From: Doris montereyensis
Taxonomy: Eukaryota > Mollusca > Gastropoda > Nudibranchia > Dorididae
Length of the DNA: 64,000 nucleotides
Reading direction: 5' to 3'
Assembly (NCBI GenBank): GCA_037039925.1
Contig: JAXRKP010001173.1
Coordinates: 15,001 to 79,000 of the forward strand
Below the pieces are notes generated by a model. That model worked only from the letters and a program-made list of their open reading frames with translations, searched no databases and was not told where the DNA came from. Shown one piece after another: positions 11,500 to 50,634 of the stretch (position 1 is its first letter; each line of letters starts with the position of its first letter). The translations under genes and the position numbers were made by a program.

Positions 11500-12225
11500 T
11501 GATGATGGAAAGTATTAACGTGTTTCTCTTTTTTAAATTTTAGATCTAGTTCTAGAATCTGGAATTCGGAAAGGAGCTAAGGCTACTACTACAGTAAAAA
11601 TGGAATACACATCAACAGAGCCAGATCAATCACTACCTTCGTACACAAACTTTTGCATTAGTTTCAAATGTAGACTCAACATCAACGCATCGTTCTTGCT
11701 GACTGCCTTTTATATCTACAGTTATACCACCCTGACAAATTATATTGTCCACACAACTCACCTTTTCAGAGAACGGACTTTTGTGCTTGTTTCAATTACA
11801 AAAACAATCCAAAAGATCGCGCCATATTATCTTGTCTTGTTAAGCGTTTGTTGTTTTTTTTTTACTTTATACCATTGTTACAGGGTGGGTTTTTTGTTTT
11901 TGTTTTTTAACAACGTTGCACTCTTTTAGAAAGGTACTTCAGTTTTTTTCCTCTTTCGACTCATGTATGAATGAGTACCCAGCTGTAGGTAAAGAGAGTT
12001 ATTGCCAAAGTGGTAGGACGAAGCACCCAACAAGTTGCCCTACTGTATGCTCCTCGATGGAGTTCAGGACTATGAATAAAATTACCTATGGAAGATCAAT
12101 GATGTACAGACAGTGAGCCTGCACTTGTGTAGGGATGCGGACTATAAATCCATCTGTATCGGTTTGTCTCAAACTGACTGTAGATTTGTGATATACAGTA
12201 GAATTAAAGTTAAAGGCTTCTCACT
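11500..12225. other. No recognisable gene
   Basis: AT-rich with T-runs. A 109-residue ORF at 11600-11929 is hydrophobic but matches no family I recognise and has no splice or context support. Confidence 0.35.
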
Positions 12226-12229
12226 TGCA

Positions 12230-12345
12230 TGACAGACTAGCGTCCTGTCCAAGAACAATGTATTATAGCCTGTTCCCTTTACCGCTATAGAGATCGGGAT
12301 AAGCTCTGACTCTAATGCCCCTTAATGGGCCTTGAAGAAAATCTG
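12230..12345 (+). repeat. SINE family C fragment
   Basis: Contains GACTAGCGTCCTGTCC, CCTGTTCCCTTTACCGCTAT, GATAAGCTCTGACTCTA and GGGCCTTGAA in the order seen in the copy at 42341-42645. The tRNA head is missing. Confidence 0.6.
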
Positions 12346-12454
12346 ATATACATGTATTTGCTTTGTAACTCTTGATAGTTTAAAGAGAGTGTGTCTAAAA
12401 TCTTGAAAGATGTTTGTTTTCCTGTCCTTTTCTTCGTAGTTTTCTTCTTCTTCT

Positions 12455-12930
<476 letters not shown>

Positions 12931-13029
12931 CACCACCACATTACAATTTTCGGATTCTTGGTGTACGCCAATTGTTTAACAATCGGCCTGCACGCCACAC
13001 TAGTGTACTACTAATACTATTCTCACTTT

Positions 13030-13790
13030 GATTCAACTCCCGGGCAGACGTGTCGTGTGCGGCCGTTTGGGACACAGGGTCTACTACTCTATACTACTAC
13101 ATACATTAATAATAAGGCTTGGTGTTCTTACAACAGTGTTACTATTACCAAAATGACGAATGTTTTAATACGTCGTGTTATAAGTGGCGGTCAGTATAAT
13201 AGTTAATAGGCACATCGTCTCGAGGGATTTATGATGAGTGAGGTGAGGGGAGGGAGGGGGGGGGGTTGTGTCATCCGTCTACGTTCAAATAGTTAGGTTA
13301 TCTTGGTGTTTACGGGAAAATACATTTAATATGATGTTGTTGGGATCAATTCAAAGATCGTTCAAACTCATCGGAAATTATACTTCCTTCACAAATGCCT
13401 TGTTGCTCTTGGCTACCTGCATATGTCATTTTTTAAACGGTCTCACAAACATGCTCAGGATGTTGCCATGACTGCGATGAAAGCATTGAAATTAATTAGA
13501 GTCGTGCCACCGGGAAACTGTTTTCATTATTACAACAGCAGTATCTCTATCTCCTCAGTTATTTCCCTTCATTTAACATATGGAAATGATTCGTCAGCAT
13601 AAATAGAAGAGGCAGGAGTGTGCCTCTTTAGATCAGATTTCTTTCACACGGATTGCAGTCTCTGAAAACACCAACAGGATTTAACAAATCGTTTGATACC
13701 TGAGTATTATCCTTTTTTATTATATAAAAACAATTGTTGATATACCTAGCAACACTATTAATTTCTCAAGGTGTGACTAGTGTGAGCGAA
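13030..13790. other. Upstream region of the somatomedin-B gene
   Basis: Contains a G9 tract near 13258 and otherwise unremarkable AT-rich sequence. A pyrimidine-poor CTCAAG at 13767-13772 could be a 3' splice site just upstream of the first ATG. A 5' non-coding exon is therefore possible but not shown. Confidence 0.3.
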
Positions 13791-15498
13791 ATGGGCGTAC
13801 TACTATACTCTGTTCTCATAATTTCTTCAAGAATGATTTGTTATCTTGGAATGAAACTCCAAGAGTTGCATTGTGATGATCCAGAGGACGAATATCGTAA
13901 ACTAGCGTCTTGTCGGAATGATTGCGGAATCCCAAACAGAATGTGTTCCTGTCAATCTAAATGTCTGATCTACAATAATTGCTGTGAAGACTTTGCAGAT
14001 GTCTGTCCCGAAGAGGTAAAAAACACAGATCGAATCAAACATCTGTTTGGCGCAAGTATTTCATGTCATGCTGATGGCTTTTTCATGGTTGATGCATGTC
14101 ATTCAGACCGTCAAATGACAACTGAAACTTCTTCACGCAATCTGGACAATACAACAAGTCACAATTTTGAGCGTATGTTGTCCATGCGGCCAGTAATAGA
14201 TCTCTTCAATGGTATTACGTATTCTTCTTCCTCCACATTTGCGTGTTATGCCAGAAACCTATCCAGCCCAATTGTGTTTAATGTTTACATTACTTTATCG
14301 TCTGGTGTCTCCTTCAAGAACACGCAGGAATTTGAGAAACTTGTGAGTGTAAATCGTTATGTATCCTACTTTCCTCCGTTTTCCCTCAAACAATCAATGG
14401 ACGATTTTTGCCTTGAGGAGGCTGTAACACAGTGTCCGGAGGAGGTTCTTCAACGTGACCCTCACACATACAATAAATGCCGCAGCTTTATCTCATATGT
14501 AACCGTGATGTCTAATAATCATATGAGCACGAAGAAAGAGACACATTACAATAACATTTATTGCAAGAACTGTTGGGAACAGCCAGGAACTGATGTCCAA
14601 TTTGTCACAGGTGTCATCCGTGTAAATAGGACAAGAACATCAATGTTTTCTGCTTTAATGACTACATCGGACAAAGGACTTACATTTCATTACTCACATA
14701 ATTCCCAAGTCGACGCTACGTGGGATGACATTGTTTGCCATGTTAATGGGTCCTTTGATTCCCTCAAGATAATTTCCAATGCAGAGCTTTTAAATGTCAT
14801 CCCGCCGCTAACCTCATGCCAGATGGGATGTGTAAGTATAAGCAACAGCTTCGTCTAGCCATCGGCGACAATTATCTGCCCTTGACCCGTAATGAGGTAG
14901 ACAAATTGCCGTCTCTTTTCTCCTGCATCTTTAGGCACTTCGATCAAGAAACGCAGATACTGAATGAGAGCAGTGAAGATGTACTCCGGCCTCCTTTCAA
15001 GCACTACGATCAGCGTCTGGACATGATTCTCTATTATTTTGAAATCAATGTCTTTTTGAACATACGTCTTCTGGACAAAGGTCTTCAAGGGGTAATTGAA
15101 ACTGCCGTCAGTCGTATCACAAATTTCGTGAAAGAAACAGAGCAGCGGGGGAAATGATCAGAGATTTCAGTGAGATTGACACAGATGAATCGCAAGAAGA
15201 ACTACAAGAGTTGGCTTCCACGCGTTTGACGGAAACTGTTGACATCAATGATATTGATAGTAATATTAATGCGCCAAAGCAGACCATGGCGTGTGCATGC
15301 CTTCAACAGATAAGGTCAGAGATATGTGTCGTCGGCTGTTGGCGAAGCATTCTTCATCAAAATGACAGCAAGACAACCAACTACAATTTAGTTTCTTCGT
15401 GTTACAATGCACTCACTCAGAAATCCACAACTCTTACTGTAGACATTCTCTGGCTAAGTGCACCTTGCTTGCTAGCCATTGTAGTGAGTGTCATGTGA
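13791..15498 (+). CDS. Secreted somatomedin-B-domain protein with probable GPI-anchor tail
   Basis: The first ATG (13791) gives a hydrophobic signal-peptide-like start, MGVLLYSVLIISS. About 40 residues later comes a complete somatomedin-B knot of eight Cys in the pattern CRNDC, MCSCQSKC, NNCCEDFADVC. A long Cys-containing ectodomain with several Asn-x-Ser/Thr sites follows. The C-terminus is a short hydrophobic run (ILWLSAPCLLAIVVSVM) preceded by polar residues, typical of a GPI-anchor signal. No intron is evident over about 1.7 kb. The coding sequence lies in three frames: breaks at about 14826 (near GATGGGATG) and at about 15146 (in a G5 run, where one more G would restore the frame). Plausible continuous coding on each side suggests consensus errors rather than decay. 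The combined length would be about 570 residues. The SMB domain is certain. The rest of the ectodomain is not recognised, and no enzymatic motif is visible. Confidence 0.7.
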
Positions 15499-15499
15499 C

Positions 15500-16330
15500 A
15501 GGTATGCGTAATGATGAAATCATTCCACTAATTTTTAGTAATCTTAGCTTCAAGTAAGTTCAAGCCCATACGCACTGAGTTCTTTTTTTATTTTAAATTT
15601 AATGCAAGAGTTTGAGGAAAATTGAGCACATGTGTTACTATGTATGATGGAGCAATATGCCATCCAAGTATAGTATAGTATGAAGAATTGTTGAATATTG
15701 CAACTGTTTTCCTTTCACACATAGCAATTAGCAGTACAAGTTATACATGTTTAACAGACAGGATTAGGGTTGCATTCAGTAGAGCAGATGCCATACCAGT
15801 ACAAAGCAGCCTTGCGTTATTAACTTCTAATGGATGGGCACGAGGGTACAAATTTCCGCCAATCGGAATGTATTGGATATATAATAAGACTGCCATGCTA
15901 GGTACCTATTGACTAAACGTTGATTACTACCACTGACTTATATTTCTAGTGAGATTTCTCAATTCAAGTCTCTGTCACCATGGCAACATGTATGATGGAA
16001 GGCAATTGATATAGGAGAGCGCAAATTATATTAATAATTGAACTAATAATACATCTGAAAAGGGAGGTGGAGGGGGTGGGGAGGGGGGGGGGGGGGAGAA
16101 CTGCAAAGAACTGCCTTTTCTAAGCAAAGATCTCAGGTCAACTGAATAAAGACAATATGCAAACGGAGGAGATCAATCACTCCCGAAAGCATTCTTTCAT
16201 AGCAGATCTACATATATTAGTATAGATGAATTTTCTGAACCGCTATAATTATGACATCTTGAGTCGAAATGTGTAGGTATTTTTATTTATTGCGGGTTGA
16301 TGAAGAGATCCGGGGAGAGACAAAGGGATG
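15500..16330. other. Non-coding, 3' flank of the somatomedin-B gene
   Basis: AT-rich; includes a G-rich tract at about 16064-16098. A 74-residue ORF at 15688-15912 has no recognisable similarity. Confidence 0.35.
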
Positions 16331-16334
16331 TAAG

Positions 16335-16670
16335 GAATGATTAGTACAGTTCCACATAAGGTGCAATTTGGTATAATTTTATGTAAGGAACGATTTGTAA
16401 TTCAGTACAATTCCACATAAGGAGCAATAATTCGGGTATAATTTCGTGTAAAGAGCGGTTTGTAATTTTGTACCATTCCACATAAGGAGCAATTGGGTAC
16501 AATTTCATGTAAGTAAGGACCGATTTGAAATTCAGTCCAATTTTACACAATAATCAATTTGATAAAATTATGACTTCTTGTAAGGAACAATTATTACACT
16601 TCATTTAAGGAGCAAATTGGTCTAATTTTGTGTAAAACGTGATTTGTAATTTGGTACAATTCGCTGATGG
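16335..16670. repeat. About 65-75-bp diverged tandem repeat, 4-5 units
   Basis: Each unit contains a version of TACAATTCCACATAAGGAGC, then GGTATAATTT, then GTGTAAGGAACGATTTGTAA. Units drift progressively to the right and the array ends just before the tRNA-like segment at 16676. Confidence 0.8.
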
Positions 16671-16675
16671 GTCGT

Positions 16676-16765
16676 CAGAAGGGCCAGAAATATTTGACTG
16701 GGAATCGAGCTCTGCCCTCCTGGGTGGTAGTTGGACGCCCTACAGACTAATCTACCGGCGCCTTT
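16676..16765 (-). repeat. tRNA-like SINE head (antisense)
   Basis: On the minus strand it reads GGCGCCGGTAGATTAGTCTG, then TAGGGCG, an anticodon-arm-like stretch, and GAGCTCGATTCCCAG. That is the order of a tRNA acceptor end, A box, arm and B box. It diverges too much for an intact tRNA gene and is probably a degenerate tRNA-derived SINE head. Confidence 0.5.
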
Positions 16766-17219
16766 AATTTGTCCAACATGTAATTAAAGGTAGTGTAGGA
16801 TAATGGCAAATGAAGGACAATGTGTCATCACAAGATAATGAAATATCAGAGAACTGATGTCGTTCTTCCTCAGCCTAAACTATTATACATTGTCTAAATG
16901 TATACACCGTTACCATTACAATGTAGAAATGCCATTACTCACTGCTTTGCTAATGCTGTTCTTTGAAACGACCTGGCACAGAATCTGAGAGTAGGATTCC
17001 TTTGTCTTGAGATTTTAAAGACATATTTTTAAACACTCCTTTTTACTCATGATTAATGATTTTCTAAAAATAAGAACATTGATCTTTCATCTGAGTGATA
17101 TTGTTATGTCTCTTTACATCACATCATTTTGTAAATTCCAATGCTTTACCATTATAATCCTGTATAGCGCCTAAAGCTTGTTTTAATGAGACATGGCGCT
17201 AAACAAAATATATATTTTA

Positions 17220-17303
17220 TTATCATTATTATTATCATCATTATTATTATTATCATTATTATAATTATAATTATTATTGTTATTATTATTATTGTTATTA
17301 TTA
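17220..17303. repeat. (ATT)n microsatellite, imperfect
   Basis: ATT/ATC trinucleotides, just beyond the 3' end of RPP30. Confidence 0.9.
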
Positions 17304-17488
17304 AGCTTGCAAAAGTGAAGCGAAAGAGGAACACCCTGCCAGTAGCGCCCACAAACCATCCACCAAGTGAAGACAAAATCACGACATACATAGCACTTAC
17401 TTAGGGACATGAAGTAGCAATGACAAACGCATTCAATGTTTAAACTATAGTCACAATTTTATTTTTTTTAATTTGAGGCTCGTCAACC

Positions 17489-43370
<25,882 letters not shown>

Positions 43371-43619
43371 TTTTTGTCTACAGCTTCCGGAACTTCCACC
43401 AATGGCTTCCATATATAAAACAAAGACGAAAAGTACGAATTAGCTAAATATCCTTTATTAGGCCTGTTAAACTGTGCGATTTGTTGGCTGGGGTTGCTTG
43501 TTTGTTTGTTTGTTTGTGAGTTTTGCTGTGGGTAGTTTTTTGTTGAAGCTATATTGTTGAGGGCTAGGATATTTTACACTGTAGTTGTTGAACTAATGAA
43601 TGAAATAGTTGTTAGAGTA

Positions 43620-43962
43620 GGCACTTTATAAAGCACTCGTTTTGCCAATAGCCATATTTGGCTCTGAAACATGGACCACGAGGAGAGAGGAAATGAATGC
43701 TCTCTTGGTATTCGAAATTAAATGTCTAGGGGCTATCCAGCTTAGAAAGACGCTCATACGTGACACACTAAACATGAACGAAACAATCAAGGATATGGTG
43801 GTGAATATGAGACTTCGTTGGTTTGGACATGTTGTCAGGGGTAAAGTACACACAAGGATCAATGCCAGCTCTAAGCTAGAATTCACAAACCCAACACCAA
43901 GAGAACGCCCAACCCAAATATGGTCCGACAACATCAGGGAGCAGTGCAGCATTCGCTCCTAA
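43620..43962 (+). pseudogene. RTE-like LINE 3'-end fragment
   Basis: The open frame has LPIAIFGSETWTTRREE, EIKCLGAIQLRKTLIRDTLN, MRLRWFGHVVRG and ERPTQIWSDNIREQC. These are the C-terminal motifs of RTE-like elements (YGSETWT, RWFGHVxR, WxDNI). It is uninterrupted over about 100 codons, so relatively young, but no RT precedes it. It starts about 250 bases upstream of (5' to, on the opposite strand) RPP30 exon 1. Confidence 0.75.
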
Positions 43963-44039
43963 CAGCGGAGGAAATATGTGTGTAATTGGGTTGACAGGGG
44001 ACATCACGTCCTATGCAATTAAGTCAAGTCAAGTGGGCA

Positions 44040-46180
44040 CCTTGAACATGGATTCAATGACAGGGAAAAGAAGAGATATAGTATACATGATGGAGAGAAG
44101 AAAAATAGATATATTGTGTGTTCAGGGAACTAGATGGAAGGAGTAGAGCTATAAACATAGGACATGGATCCAAATTAATTTACTTTGCAGCCGACGGGAG
44201 GAGAAAATTAAATGGTGTAGGAATTATCCTGTAGGAGGACTACACCAGGAATGTGTTGGAAGTGAAAATGATTTCAGACAGAATGATATATGTAAAAAGC
44301 TTGAAATTTGAGGAGGCTTTGATGAGCGTGACCAGTGCATACGCCCCACAGAAAGGCTGCTCAATGAAGAAGAAAGACAAATTTTGGAGAGAAAAAGATG
44401 AAATGATAGAACTAATAACCAGAGGAGAGAAAATAATGATTGGCACAGATTTTAACGGGCATGTAGGTGAGGGAAAATGAAGGTGATGAAGATGCAACGG
44501 CGAGATATGGACTGATGGAAAGAAATGGTTCGGGACAGGAAGAAGTGGACTTTGCTTAAAGGATGGAATTTGCCATAGTAAAACACATATTTCAAAAGAA
44601 ATAGGAACATTAGATAGCTTACAAGAATGGGGATAGAAGTTCCCAAGTACGTTATCTCTTATATAGGAGGTGTCATCTGTAAGCGGCTGGAGACTGCAAA
44701 TTATTGCTCGGGAAAGCGTTACAAGACAACATCAAGTAGCACTAGTAGCACAGGGCCGAATCGTTATGGGTGTGAAGGAGGAGGAGAAACAATAAAGAAC
44801 TTGTGCCAAATATAAAGCGGTGGAAACTGAATGAGGAAGAATATCGTGTGAAATGCAAGAAGGAGATGAAATGAGCAACGAGAAAGGGTGAAGATAACAT
44901 AATAGGTCATTAAGCGATCTCAGAAATTGAAAAGGAATCAGCAAAGAATGTACTCAATGTAACTGTAACGTCTGGGAAAAGGACAGGGGAAGAAACATGG
45001 TGGTAGAACGAAAAGTACATAAATGTTTACGACGTATGGGAGAGGTAAAAATGAAGTGGGATGACCAAAGAGACGACGAAATCATGCAGGGAAAACAAAG
45101 AAACAAATCCAGTAACAAAGAAGGTAGTTGCGAAGACTATGGAGGAAGCATATGCAAACGTGTATGAAGTTAAACACAAAGGAAGGATAAAAGGATCTTT
45201 ACCACATAGTCAAACAGAAGGATAGGGCTGAAAGAGACATACAGGAAGTGAGGGCTATAAAGGATGAAAGAGGAAATGTTAAGACAGGAACATATTTTCA
45301 AAAGGTGGAACTACTGGAAGGGATACTTTGATAAACTCATGAAAGAAGAAAAAGTAGAGAGTAAGTAGAAGTGGAGAAGTTGTGGTAGTAACTAAATAAG
45401 TAACTCAAATAAGCAAAAAAGGAAAGCTAGATCATCAACGAAAAAGGTCAAGGGGACAGGCAGTTGGTCAGATGACATAATAGAGCATGAAAATGTTAAG
45501 GCGAGTTCGCTGTCGAGGTCTGAACAAATCTGTTTAATAAGATCTTAGAACCAGGATGATGAAACTATGAGATTACAAGAGAAAATGTGAGAATGATCGG
45601 GGAGTTCAAGTACCTAGTATCAACTGTACAAAGCAATGTACATGTAGAATGTGCGAGAGATGTCAAAAAGATAATCCAGGTAGGGTGGGAGGGAAGGAGG
45701 AGTGTTGGGAGTGATATGTGATAGTGTATTTTTGAAAATGAAAGGGTGGGGGGGGTGTCTATATAGCAAGTACCTCGTCTAGCAATGATGTACGGCCCAG
45801 AAATCGTCGCCCTGTCAAAAAGACAAGAATATGAGTTGAAGGTTACTGAAATAAAGAGGCTACAGCTCTCCTTGGGTGTGTCAAGGTTGGATACGATTCA
45901 AAATGAACACACACGACAGAAAAGCAAGTGGGTATGTGTGAGAGAACGCGGGGTTGAGATGGTACATACGTATAAGGAGAAGGGATGGAGTATATTGGAC
46001 AGGCGGATGGACACATATAGTAGGGGGAAGAGGGGAAGACCCTAAAAAGAAGACATATGGATATAATACACGAAGAGAGTTGGTGCAAGGAACGGAGACG
46101 AACAAGAAAGGACAAATTGAAGAAGAAGAATCTGCTGTGGTGATCCCTAACGGGAAAAGCTGAAAGACAAAGAAGGAAAT
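44040..46180 (+). mobile_element. Decayed RTE-like LINE, endonuclease present, RT core missing
   Basis: Starts with LNMDSMTGKRRDIVYMMERR and KIDILCVQGTRWK (endonuclease start). It continues with ALMSVTSAYAPQKGCSMKKK, IMIGTDFNGHVGEG and YGLMERNGSGQ (endonuclease). Lys-rich linker debris follows to about 45500. It then jumps to FKYLVSTVQSN (about 45604) and MMYGPEIVALSKRQ through ELKVTEIKRLQLSLGVSRLD (C-terminal domain). No RT palm motifs (GADxI, FxDxxKAFD, YADD) lie between, so that part is deleted. Many stops. Confidence 0.7.
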
Positions 46181-46469
46181 GAAGAAGAAGAAGAAATTGT
46201 AGACTTATGGATTCTATTTGTGTCATTTGTTTTATCTTACGGGTGAAAGTATTATCATTTGTGTTCTTGTTTGGCAACATGTAGGTTTACTAGGTTATGT
46301 TGTCTTATGATGGCAATGCGGTTCCCGTGTATGCTTGTGACCTGCTAGAGTGCTACTAACACCACTGAAACCTGGCGAGCGTTGTTTCCAATACTTCAGC
46401 CTAAGAAAATAGAACAGCCTAGCGCCTGGAATCAGTCTTCATCCTTAAAAACATCTTCATAAAGCGCCT

Positions 46470-46640
46470 TAAATAGTACAGAAGCCTAGCGCAAGCGCTT
46501 TATACCGACACTTTGACAATATCTTTCTCTACCTATGGCCGAGTACTCATTCACATCAGAGTCAAGTGAGCAAAACGTGAAGAGTGAAGTACCTTTCTTG
46601 AGAGTACGTCATAAAAGACATATGGACCAGCCGTGGGTTT
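46470..46640 (-). repeat. SINE family A fragment
   Basis: TATACCGACACTTTGACAAT, CTCATTCACATCAGAGTCAA and AGAGTGAAGTACCTTTCTTG match 17870-17980; the tRNA head is truncated. Confidence 0.65.
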
Positions 46641-47068
46641 TTGGACCAAAGCCATGTTTGTTTCGAGCTTTATTTAATAATTAATTAATACTAGATTGAC
46701 TCTAGTACCATAGTATCATGATTCTTGCCATGAATCGTATTGCCCAATTTACGTTAAATTAAAGCCACCACCCAAATCAAACATTTTGACTTCAGTTTAC
46801 ACATTTAGAAAAAAAAAGTTTAAAAAAACGGTCACCAATACATGGGAATAAACACAAATCACTTTAATTCGACTTAGGATGCTTTGGCAACAATACAAAA
46901 CAATACGAGAACGCGCTTGGAAACAAAGATATTAATAAGTAGAACACTTGTTATGTACCTTTTGGACTTCTTTTTCTTTTGGCAACACTGATGCAATAAT
47001 AGGTTCAATTCATTTAAATTGCACATCAAAAATCTGACTTACGGATCCAGCATCGTGTTTCAGGTCTT

Positions 47069-47935
<867 letters not shown>

Positions 47936-47999
47936 ACTCTTCCATTATATATTATGGTATATACACCATATATATATATATATATTCCTCTCCAGACTC

Positions 48000-48080
48000 T
48001 GCAGCAGCAGCGAAAGCAGCAGCAGCATCAGTAGTTGTACATGTAGAGAACAAATGTAGTAGCAGTAGAGGGAGAAGAAG

Positions 48081-48153
<73 letters not shown>

Positions 48154-48450
48154 CAGCAGCAGCAGCAGTGTAGCAGCAGCAGCAGTAGTAGCAGCAGCTA
48201 CTAGCACCAGCAGTAGCAGCAGCAATAGCAGTAGCAGTTAATAATTAACTCTCTCTCTCACTAGCACTAGTACACACACATTACTACCACACACACACTA
48301 CTACTACCACTACTACTAGTAGTAGTAGTATTACTACTGTTACTACTGCTACTAGTAGCAGTACTAGTAGCTCTCTCTCTATTATAACAAACAATAGTAA
48401 TAGTAGTCTCCCTACCTACTCTCTCCCAGTAATAGTAGTAGCACTCTCAC

Positions 48451-48485
<35 letters not shown>

Positions 48486-48650
48486 CAATAGTAATAGTAG
48501 TAGCAGCAGCACCACAAATGTAGTAGCAGCAGTAGTAGCAATAATAGCATTAGTATTAGCAGTAGCAGGTAGTAGCAGTGTAGTAGCAGTAGTAGCAGTA
48601 GTAGCAGTAGTAGTAGTAGTGGTGTGGTGGTGGTATTAGTAGTAGTACTT
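48000..48650. repeat. Compound (CAG)n / (TAG)n / (ACT)n microsatellite
   Basis: CAGCAG for about 130 bases (48083-48215), then ACTCTCTC and ACAC patches, then TAGTAG with CAGTAG variants. No coding context supports a polyglutamine or poly-Ala gene. Confidence 0.97.
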
Positions 48651-48781
48651 TCTATCTCTGTCTCTCTCAATCCTCCCCACCCCACCCCGTTCACACAGAT
48701 GATGTTAAAGCCATCGTTGGTGCAAATTCCCAAAGAAAAAAACCCAATTAGATGATATATAATAAATACATATATACAAAT

Positions 48782-48782
<1 letters not shown>

Positions 48783-48868
<86 letters not shown>
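48783..48868. repeat. (TA)n microsatellite
   Basis: About 85 bases of perfect TA. Confidence 0.98.
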
Positions 48869-48869
<1 letters not shown>

Positions 48870-48870
<1 letters not shown>

Positions 48871-49990
48871 CAAATTCATGGGGAAATCCTTTTGGATGCT
48901 TCCTGATGTGATTTGTGATGATATGTGTACCAGGATTTCCTGTATCGTAACTGCAACTGCTCTCATATAATCATGCCTTTACTCCTTAACCATTTACTTT
49001 AGTAGAAACGTTGGAATACGGATATGATGTGCATGCATGTATCAGTACGTATGTATGTATATGTATGTATATATACATATGAATGTATGTGTATATTACA
49101 TATGAATATATTGTATTTATTGAGGGGACAAACACCCCCCCCTCTCTCTCTCTCACCCTCTGACTCTACCTCTCTCTCATTCATACCTCCTTCTCTCTCA
49201 CTCTGTCTGTATCTCTCCGTGTCAGTGTCACTATTCACAGTCTTTGGCCAGACAAGACGATCCCTACCAAAAAAAAAGTGATACACAAATGACAGTCCTT
49301 CTTTGAATAAGTTGTGGGCAGTTCATTTCCTAAGGAAGTTGACATACTTTCGTTTTTAATGGAAAATTGAAGATCTATATTTAGATCAACCTACATACTT
49401 TCTTTATTATTGCCTCTTTTTCAATAATACTACTTGAATAATTGATTTATTTAAATTATAACGAAGTATAACAATAATTTCATGAAATATAACGTAATAA
49501 ATCATCATTTCTAGTTCTACATTTTGCTTGATAAAGTCTCACGAAATTACGAGATTTGAAGTGACGTCATATGTCCTGTCCCGAGAAAGGAAGATCGAAC
49601 AAATGTAAAGTAATCGAGCTCGGTCTCCGACAAATATTCTGTGGTAGATCTAGGCTAACCTACCTACTATGTTTATGATGTCTGTTGTGTCATTTTCGAT
49701 TTTGTGATATTTCATTCGCGTCTTTTCATTTCTGTTGATGTTTTGTTAATTTTTTTCAATCCTGTTCCGTGGAAAATATGATGAGTATATTCATCACCAA
49801 ACCTAATAGAAAGATTTAAAATGCCTTTCTCTCGCGTGCGCTCTCTTTCTATCTCAGTTCATTAGCTCTGTAGTGTTCTGTATATCTATCTATCTGCCTT
49901 TCCACATTAGCTCTTCTTGTTTGCACTCGGACTCGTGAGTGGGGTGTTTCTTCACTTACATTATGGAGCATAACACGAAGGAGCCACAGG
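48870..49990. other. No recognisable gene
   Basis: ATGT-type repeats at 49020-49115 and TCTC at 49141-49210; otherwise AT-rich sequence without recognised similarity. Confidence 0.4.
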
Positions 49991-50002
49991 AGAGAAGTCA
50001 AA

Positions 50003-50563
50003 GGCGAAACATGACAATAAGTGACAACTCCACTAATAAAGACAGAACAAACACATGACGTTTCGGGTATAACCCTTCGTCAGACAAACGAGAAATATCT
50101 AGAATCTAGATCTAAGAACTACCTCAGGCATCATACAATGTGGTGTCAGAAAACCCACAGAAAGAAGGAATAAAGAAAGGAAAAGACAGTGATGATAAGA
50201 AACGTAGTAGAGGGGGATGAAGAATGAGCGAGAATGGAAGGTTCAGGTCTAGAATGAAATAAAAAAAATATGAAAATAAGGAAGTAATAAAATGTGAGAA
50301 GGAGATGAAAGGAAGTATCAATCAAAGCAAAAATTTACACTGAAGGTACGAAATGTATATACACAATTTTTGTAAATGTGTGCATTGATTGATACTTCTT
50401 TCATCCATTCTCTATCATTTCTTCTTTCTAGACCCAGTGAGATGTATATCTAGTCTTATGGTTATCCTTTTTTTCCGTTCTTGTTTCCCATACCCAGTAC
50501 ACTTCTCTTTCCCCCTTTCTTTCTTCGCTGTTTTTTTCTTCCTCTCTCTCTCTCTCTCTCAGT

Positions 50564-50634
<71 letters not shown>

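Noticed and set aside
13734..13790. Upstream start of the somatomedin-B ORF at 13734
   Set aside because: That position is TTG, not ATG; the first ATG in frame is 13791 and directly precedes a signal-peptide-like stretch.
14826..14865. Mini-intron in the somatomedin-B gene starting at GTAAGT (about 14831)
   Set aside because: The only nearby acceptor would make an intron of about 36 bases, too short, and the skipped sequence reads as plausible coding in the shifted frame. A small indel explains it better.
15688..15912. 74-residue ORF as an extra exon of the somatomedin-B gene
   Set aside because: The gene already ends with a stop and a GPI-type tail, and this ORF has no recognisable similarity.
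48028..48225. Poly-Ala or polyglutamine coding exon from CAG repeats
   Set aside because: No conserved flanking coding sequence, and the surrounding region is a chain of microsatellites.
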